A stretch of DNA of 64,000 nt. It comes from Adenophora triphylla var. japonica. Taxonomy: Eukaryota; Streptophyta; Magnoliopsida; Asterales; Campanulaceae. The stretch is taken from NCBI GenBank assembly GCA_022495995.1, contig JAFEMH010001242.1, positions 258,001-322,000 of the forward strand, written 5' to 3'. The translations under genes and the position numbers were made by a program. The notes under the pieces were generated by a model, which saw nothing but the letters and a program-made list of their open reading frames with translations, made no database searches and was not told the origin of the DNA. Below are positions 57,620 to 64,000 of this stretch, one piece after another (the first letter of the stretch is position 1; each line of letters starts with the position of its first letter).

Positions 57620-58870
57620 CCGAAAATTAATCTTGAAGGTAACTTACTTTATCTCTTTATATCAAATAATGCAACATACTTCTTATTATCTAAAAAATAC
57701 AATATTCTTTTATTAGTTTTTTCAAGTAATGCAATTTCAAAATAAAAAATTGATGACATTAAAGAAAGTAAACAGTTTGATGACTAAGTTAATACCCGTT
57801 AAATAAAATAACATCCGTTACCCATCTTAATCGGTCAATCATTCAGCTTCACCCATCCTCCATTTGCCTTTCTCCATCACAATTGTCCACCGTAGCCACC
57901 ACCGTCCTCTCAAACACCATTTCAAGAATCCACATTCACTCTAAAATTTTAATTTCACAAATTTAACAAAAATTACATATCTTTATCCAAACCCAACTTT
58001 CAATTTCAAAATCAAAAGGAGCCCTACTTCTCACCTTCATCAAAAGGAGCCCCTCTTTGTGAGCTAATTCCGTTGCAACTTTGAAGTTCAATGGATTAGT
58101 CCAAAAGGTGGGTCTTTCACAATTTGCAAAACTCAAACATCAATAACAACAACCCCCTCCACCCCCACCCCCACCCCCACCCCCACCCCATTACACACAC
58201 ACAAAGAAGAGAAATGCTCTAAGAACTTCAATAGGTAGATTTAATTTTTTCTGAGTAACCAAAATTCAATTGAAGTGCAACTATGGAAGACTTGGAAGGA
58301 GAGTGATATCATGAAGTATGTGATTGATGAGTCCCCTTGCTGCATCATCCAGCAACTTCTGAATCTTCTCTATATCAGTTTCGTGATTGTGTTTCTTGAA
58401 TTGATCTCTTACCATTACCATGCCAACTATAATTGATGTTTGGTATTGTGTTGCCTATGACCAATATACTTAGGAGAAAATTACCTAATAGTCCACGGGT
58501 AAAATTGAATCTAGTTCGCAGGACAACATATTATCTATTTACCGTTATCTATTTTATGTTCTAGTCTCACAAAACATTTTATCTAATCATATAGTCTCTC
58601 ACCATTTTAAATGAGATAACTACACCCACCCCGCCCTCTCACAAACACAACACACACATACACTCTCTCACACACTTTCTCTCTCTAAAAATCTCTCTCC
58701 GGTCATCCCTCCCCACTTCCAGCGAACTCCAGCGAACTTCCCACCCTACCACCGCCCACCCTTCACCACTCAGCCACCCTTCACTATCCCTATCACCCAC
58801 CTTTCCCACCCCAAAGCACTGCTACCACCAACACCCGAAAAACTACAACAAACCCACCAATCACTTCACC
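57620..58870. other. Intergenic DNA, no gene recognised
   Basis: AT-rich, then C/A-rich. Holds a (CCCCCA)n tract at about 58157-58190 and proline-codon-like CCACC stretches at 58700-58870 that do not form a credible gene. Confidence 0.45.
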
Positions 58871-58882
58871 GGCCACCAGATC

Positions 58883-59660
58883 TAGGGGTGTAAGTGGTTC
58901 GGTTTAAACCGCGGTTTGAGACCGAACCGAACCAAACCATGCGGTTTGGTTTGGTTTTCAAGTATGAACGGTTCGGTTCGGTCTCAAATATTTACAAACC
59001 ACATGATTCGGTTTGGTTTGTGGTCTGACCCTCCCAAACCAAACTAAACCAAACCGAACCAAACCAAACCGCTGTTTGAGACCGCGAAACCGAACCACCA
59101 AACCGAACCGCGAGATCAAACCGCCAAACCGAACCACATTACATGAACTAATTCTAACCCTTGTTTTGTATCTTATTTAATATTTTTGTATCTTTATTAA
59201 AATTTACATAAACTAATCATAACCTCCATTTTGTATTTTATTTAATATTAATTTCATCATTTGTTATCTTTATTACGACACATAAATAACCAAGTTCTCT
59301 CCACGATCGCCATTGTAAAGTGTTTTTCTCCCTTCGACCTCTCTCTTCCTCTAGTCACTTAAACACTCGTATTTTTCGCTCTTCCTCCATAATCACGAAA
59401 AATTAAAACAATATGAAAATGAGTTGCGGTCTGAATCGTGGTTTGAACCGTGGTCTAAATAATGGTCTGAACCACGGTCTGGATCACGGTCTGAACCGCA
59501 TAATTGAACTGCAGTTTGAACCAAACCGAACCAAACAATAGCGGTTTGGTTTGGTTCGGTTTGAATTTTTTCATGGTTCGGTTCAGTTTGGAATTTTTCC
59601 AAACCGATTACTAGTGGTTCGGTCTGTAAATTCCCCCAAACCGAACCCTTTACACCCCTA
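58883..59660. mobile_element. hAT-type MITE (778 bp) with AACCGAACC/GGTTCGGTT repeats
   Basis: The ends TAGGGGTGTAAGTGG and its inverse TTTACACCCCTA are flanked by the perfect 8-bp duplication ACCAGATC (58875-58882 and 59661-59668). The termini resemble those of the nested hAT (TAGGGGTGTGCA), so it may be mobilised by related transposases. Open frames in it are repeat artefacts. Confidence 0.93.
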
Positions 59661-60750
59661 ACCAGATCCACCACCCTCCTTCGCAAAGAACATCATGTGA
59701 GCACCCCAACCCGGGACCTAACGCGTGTCCCGAGCTTGAGAAGCTCAAACTAAGAAAACTCATCTTAGATTTTTAAAACATTTATTTGCCTTTACAAGAA
59801 AACCAATTCTAAATTTTCCATAAATAAAATCAAATAATAATATCTCCACTTGGAGGAATTTAAACAAATACTTTAATAACCATACTTGATTAATTACATT
59901 GAAAATCCTAATTAACATTGTTTGACAAAAGAGTTTTCCTTCCAACTTGTAAAAGAGTAAAACTTAAATGTGACTCCCGACAACCCACTCATATACCTAT
60001 CCTGATAAGTCCCAAAAGCGAGAGTCCAAACTCTTTCCCGGCCTCACCGGGTTCAGTCACCTGTCTCGGACAATCTAAAGCAAGAAAGGGAAGGGGTGAG
60101 AATAAATCTCAATAAGCTATTATGAATGCGGAAGATGCCAAACAAGATGCAACACATAGCATGGTAGCACATAACACATTATGAAAGCGGTAAACACCTT
60201 ACATTACCTCATTTTACCTTTCTCGTCTGAACAATAAGTCGTACAACGTGGGAGTAAAACTCCTCTCTTTGGTGAACTGCCTCCAGCACATTCACCGCTT
60301 ATAGGACTCATACTCCAGAGATCCATATAAGAAAATCAGATACTAAATCAGAGTATCCAACAACAATACCGCTAATCGTAAAGCTTTTGGCTTAATACGT
60401 AAGCATTCCCCCTAATCACCAAATCGCAAATCGGCCTCGTAAGGCTTTTGGCTCAATACAGTTAGCACACCCACTCGCGCCACAGAGTGGAACGGTTACA
60501 GGTATAATGAACCTTCAATCACTTATAGAACAAATCAATAATTGATTGAATTCCATTATACCCCCGAATATCAACACGTTCAAGCACATAATAGATACTT
60601 GAAATAAATCCAAAAAAAGGGATAATAATATAACAACATGGTAAAATATACTCATGTTAATCCATACCATAGTGCAACAGTTCATTTAATACACTATGCA
60701 TAATACCATTAACGAATATGAGTTCAAATAAGGTATCCACATAACCACAT

Positions 60751-60886
60751 AATCCACACCGGGATGCAATATAATCAATATGCCAGATAATCCACAACTG
60801 GGATACAACATAACAATACCAAATAATCCACACTCGGGATACAATACAACCATATACCAAATAATCCACAATCGGGATACAATATA
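60751..60886. repeat. 36-38 bp tandem repeat, four copies, inside the LTR
   Basis: AATCCACA followed by CGGGATACAATA-like sequence recurs at about 60751, 60788, 60824 and 60862, with small length differences. Confidence 0.85.
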
Positions 60887-61248
60887 TTGATGTAACACAT
60901 ATTCATTACTAACCAACACACTAGTGTGATTATAGTCTCTACACCTTTCAACTAATCACCAAGGTATGGGAGCGAGTAAGGCCAACCTAAACCGTAAACC
61001 ATTCTTACAAAGTTACTACTCAACCTTGAATAATATTAATAAAGGTGCAAGACCTACTTCCCACAATTCCATTTTGACCAAATAAGACATCATGGCCTAG
61101 CCAAGGTATTCTACTTTAACTTAGGTTAAAAAGGATTAATTCATATCTGAAGTAGATTAGATTTCACTACTTTGAAAGGGTTAGAAATCATACTTAGTGG
61201 TTGTGGTTAAAATTCAGCAAGAAAGGAAACTGATGAACTTCTGGTGAC

Positions 61249-61430
61249 ATGGGCGACCGCCCAAGTCACTATGGGCGACCGCCCAAACAAGGGTCAAAAG
61301 GTTGATATTTCTGTGCTGATGGGCGGCCGCTCAAGCCACCATGGGCGACCGCCCAAGAGGGAAAATCTGAAGTCCAAAGGCTGCATTGGTGGGCGGCCGC
61401 TCAAGCCCATATGGGCGACCGCCCAAGATT
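61249..61430. repeat. 70-bp higher-order repeat of GGGCGRCCGCCC palindromes
   Basis: ATGGGCGACCGCCCAAG-type palindromes start at 61251, 61273, 61321, 61343, 61391 and 61413. They are pairs 22 bp apart, repeated three times with a 70-bp period. In the second and third pairs the first member reads GGGCGGCCGCTC. The GC content contrasts sharply with the AT-rich LTR. Confidence 0.92.
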
Positions 61431-62589
61431 GAAAATCCTCAAATCCTGTTGAACCAAAATCCCAAGCCAAGCTTCTTCAAAGTTGTGAACATAAAATGTT
61501 TTACTAACTTTCCTAACCTCATTATAAACCATTTAAACCCAAAGTAGTATTAATTTAGTACTCAAAATCCATGTCAACATCCCAAATAATTAAGACTAAC
61601 CTAACCCTTTTCACTTACTTAATTAATTCTCACATTTCACTACCACATTTCAAATTTAACCTTCTTAATCTAACTCAACCCACTTTCTTACATTCTTGAT
61701 CAACTTCCTTAACAACAACATCATTCTTTACCATTAACCAATTTATCAACTCCAAGAAGATTTCCAAGGTATCAAATAACCATTATAACAACAATAACAC
61801 AATTATTTCATGAGCATTTAAAGAAAGGAAATATCATAATAATTCACTTCCTAACTCTAATACTTGGCCAAACCCACATTAAATCCTTACTCTTGAACCA
61901 TAAATTTTCCCAATTACTCTATACCACTCTTCTTTCAACTTAGATCACCAATTTACAACTTAAGATCAATTCCAACTCAATTATCATTATTCAAAATACC
62001 AAAAATCATCTTCTTTCAACAAGAGATTAATTAACACATAAAGTGGGCAATTATTAGAAAGAAGTCATAATAACTTACTTTAGAGATATGAGGTGAAACT
62101 ATGATTTCTCTAGCTTGATGCATTCCCCTTGCCTCTACGAACATGGAAGTACATCCGGATCTTCAAATGGAAGAGAATTGCATTTATTATAATTTTTGGA
62201 AGGAGGAACTTAGGAGAGAATTTCCATGGAGAAAGTATGAGTGAGGAGGTGAAGAAGATGATGGAAAAGGTATGGGAGGAGTATAAGAAGTATGGGGAGG
62301 AGTTGAAAATAATGAAAAGGGAGGAGGAAATCAAGGGGAGAGCATGGCCCCCCCATTCCCAAAAGTAAGGCTTTCCAAATTTTCCACATAAATAAATCTA
62401 ACTACCCACATTTTATTTATTTTGTCCATTTCTATTATTATACTTCTCCCAAGATGCTTTATTTAATTTCCCAATCATCTCAACCTAATATAAGAAATCA
62501 AATATATAAAATGAACACAAAATATTAATAATAATATTAAAAGAATTTAATATGATGCTAAAATAGTGCCTAGGGTTAGGGTCGTTACA

Positions 62590-62606
62590 TTCACTCCCCC
62601 TTAAAG
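62590..62606 (-). other. Polypurine tract of the second LTR element
   Basis: TTTAAGGGGGAGTGAA on the minus strand immediately before the LTR start TGTAACG. Upstream ACGAATTTTCTTTAAGGGGG matches the common 3' end of chromovirus-type Gypsy elements. Confidence 0.8.
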
Positions 62607-64000
62607 AAAATTCGTCCCGAATTTTAAAAGACTTACCTGGAGAATCAATAACAAAGGTTACTCTCCCAAGCATTTTGAATTACAACCTTCAAACAGTTTC
62701 CTAAATGTCATGATTCTTCTATACATTCTCACAACCCAAATATTCTAGAATTTACTCCCGAAATTGTAATTCTAATAACTCTTCAACGTTTTCCCCACAT
62801 ATGTCAAATCCGCCTAAACATCATTGATTGAAGAACTCCATAAGTATGAAAGATCATACAAATAAATTTTTCCATATCACGTTTTATACAGTATCCCTTC
62901 AATGCTTAAATCAAAACTGCTATTATACTCAACTCCGCTAAGATTAATAAAACCTTTCAAGTTGAAAAGAAATCTAACACTCCACACACCATCTATTCTT
63001 CAAGAGTTTGGATAGTCTTCTAATCTCTTCCTTTTAAGTAACTAAATCCTCCAACTCTTAGGATCGGTAACAAATTTCACAAGAGAGCTTCAAAAAGGTA
63101 AGGTTCTCACATAAAACAATTGCAGCCACTCTCGGGTAGAGGGTAAGAAAATTCTGGTTTATCTAAGCCAACTTTCTCGAAGCATACGCTATTACTTTCC
63201 CAATTCTCATAATATCACCATCTAATTCCCCTCTAATACGCACTTAAAATTTCACAAAGTCCTCCCATCCATTAAGCAAGGTAAGGATCGGATCTATAGC
63301 CAATCTATTCTCCATCTCTATCAATATAATTCATACTTATTACATCCTACACCATTTATACATCCTTTAGAATTAATTAAAGCAACGATCTTTCATTTTT
63401 CAAGAATTCCTTAAAATTTCCTTCGGTAGCACTTGTCAACCCCAAAGATCACGAACACAATCCTCGTAAGATCTAGGGGACATCCAAGCTTAAGACTTTA
63501 GAACCCAAAATTTGGAATCCTCTCAAGCCAACTCACACTTGCTAAACTCTTCAAACAATGAATTCCCACTAAAGGCAAATAACACAACTCACAAATGATC
63601 CTCTCATAACTTTAAATAACCAAGAAGCTCATCAATCATAACTACCATAAAGCCGTCAAGATAAAGATTAAAATCCCGATTATCATACTTAGAATCAATA
63701 TATGAGATACTCTGATGGAAACACATTTACCATCTACTCACAACTAGCACATAAACTCTTTGAAAAGACTTCTTATGCAAGTCTAACACCTACCAAATAT
63801 CCTTCACACTTTTAACCAAAACTTTCTGTCTTTAATGCTTACATAACAAGAGTATCATATAAAGGTTTATTTGATTTAACTACCAATATAATCAATTTAG
63901 GTATAAAAAAGGAGACTCACTTCTTATGATAGTCTACAATACACCACAATTTCTTAACCATCCAGGTCAAGTATATCTCATAATTACACATCGGTAATCA
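62607..64000 (-). mobile_element. Interior of the second LTR element, no pol domain recognised
   Basis: Directly before the purine tract the minus strand reads a short frame ending near FKIRDEFSLRGSE, reminiscent of the C-terminal tail of Gypsy polyproteins. Further in, both strands are full of stops. Either the element is non-autonomous or heavily decayed, or pol lies beyond the window. Confidence 0.5.

Larger units (their letters stand above)
59696..62589 (-). mobile_element. 3' LTR of a second Gypsy-like element
   Basis: On the minus strand it starts TGTAACGACCCTAACCC (62589) after a purine tract and ends GGGTTGGGGTGCTCACA (59696). The CGTTACA/TGTAACGACCC border next to AGGGGGAGTGAA is the usual layout of Ty3/Gypsy 3' ends. 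The adjacent 5 bp CATCA (59691-59695) is the expected target duplication. The other LTR and primer site lie beyond the window. Confidence 0.78.

Noticed and set aside
59393..59686. 97-residue frame with DRDPDRGSD-like repeats
   Set aside because: Lies in the GGTTCGGTTT repeats of the hAT MITE and crosses its terminus.
60751..60886. CRISPR-like spaced repeats
   Set aside because: Units of 36-38 bp are contiguous degenerate tandem repeats without unique spacers, inside a plant LTR.

Overview
This window is nuclear DNA from a flowering plant, most likely a eudicot. It is AT-rich and full of transposable elements. It carries intron-rich genes of plant families, Stowaway-type MITEs, several hAT elements, a tRNA-derived SINE, a gag-only LTR retrotransposon, and a decayed 23S rRNA piece of probable plastid origin. 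No bacterial, viral or CRISPR features were seen.

Layout. 1-8905 is a tandem array of a ~3.44 kb unit (two full copies and a truncated third). Each full copy holds a Reb1/DMTF1-like Myb pseudogene, and all three copies hold a GAGCTCGA-rich hAT MITE with an 8-bp target duplication. 8906-11400 is repeat-derived, probably a decayed LTR with hairpins and a 130-bp tandem repeat. 11367-14360 holds two secreted glycine-rich protein genes on the minus strand, with MITEs, a foldback element and a long (TA)n tract. 14621-16400 is a GC-rich MITE-like element and G-rich repeats.

16523-35320 is one minus-strand gene for a PHD-finger protein. I assembled six coding exons by splice sites, phase and homology; they sum to 571 codons plus stop with no frame break. 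Its first coding intron is 10.15 kb and contains a giant palindrome made of two head-to-head hAT transposase fragments. One arm of the palindrome is interrupted by a second, nearly complete hAT element. A SINE and further MITEs lie in the same intron.

35688-35812 is the bacterial-type 23S rRNA fragment. 36467-52706 (minus strand) is a 14-exon gene for a HAD-family cytosolic-type 5'-nucleotidase (551 aa). Its last coding exon of 30 bp is separated from the rest by a complete LTR retrotransposon (36721-43641) with ~2.7 kb LTRs. The internal region of that element encodes only gag.

52840-59690 is intergenic: uncharacterised repeats, an arrayed GTCTTATAAG palindromic satellite inside a possible long-TIR element, and a hAT MITE. 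From 59696 to the end is the 3' LTR (with a 70-bp higher-order repeat of GGGCGRCCGCCC palindromes) and part of the interior of a second, minus-oriented Gypsy-like element that runs off the window.

A cross-cutting observation: sister repeat copies differ repeatedly at CHG-type sites (CTG or CAG in one copy, CCG or CG in the other), whereas the two multi-exon genes are free of frame breaks. This looks like either methylation-driven mutation or methylation-linked sequencing error, and it affects which 'broken' frames here should be believed.
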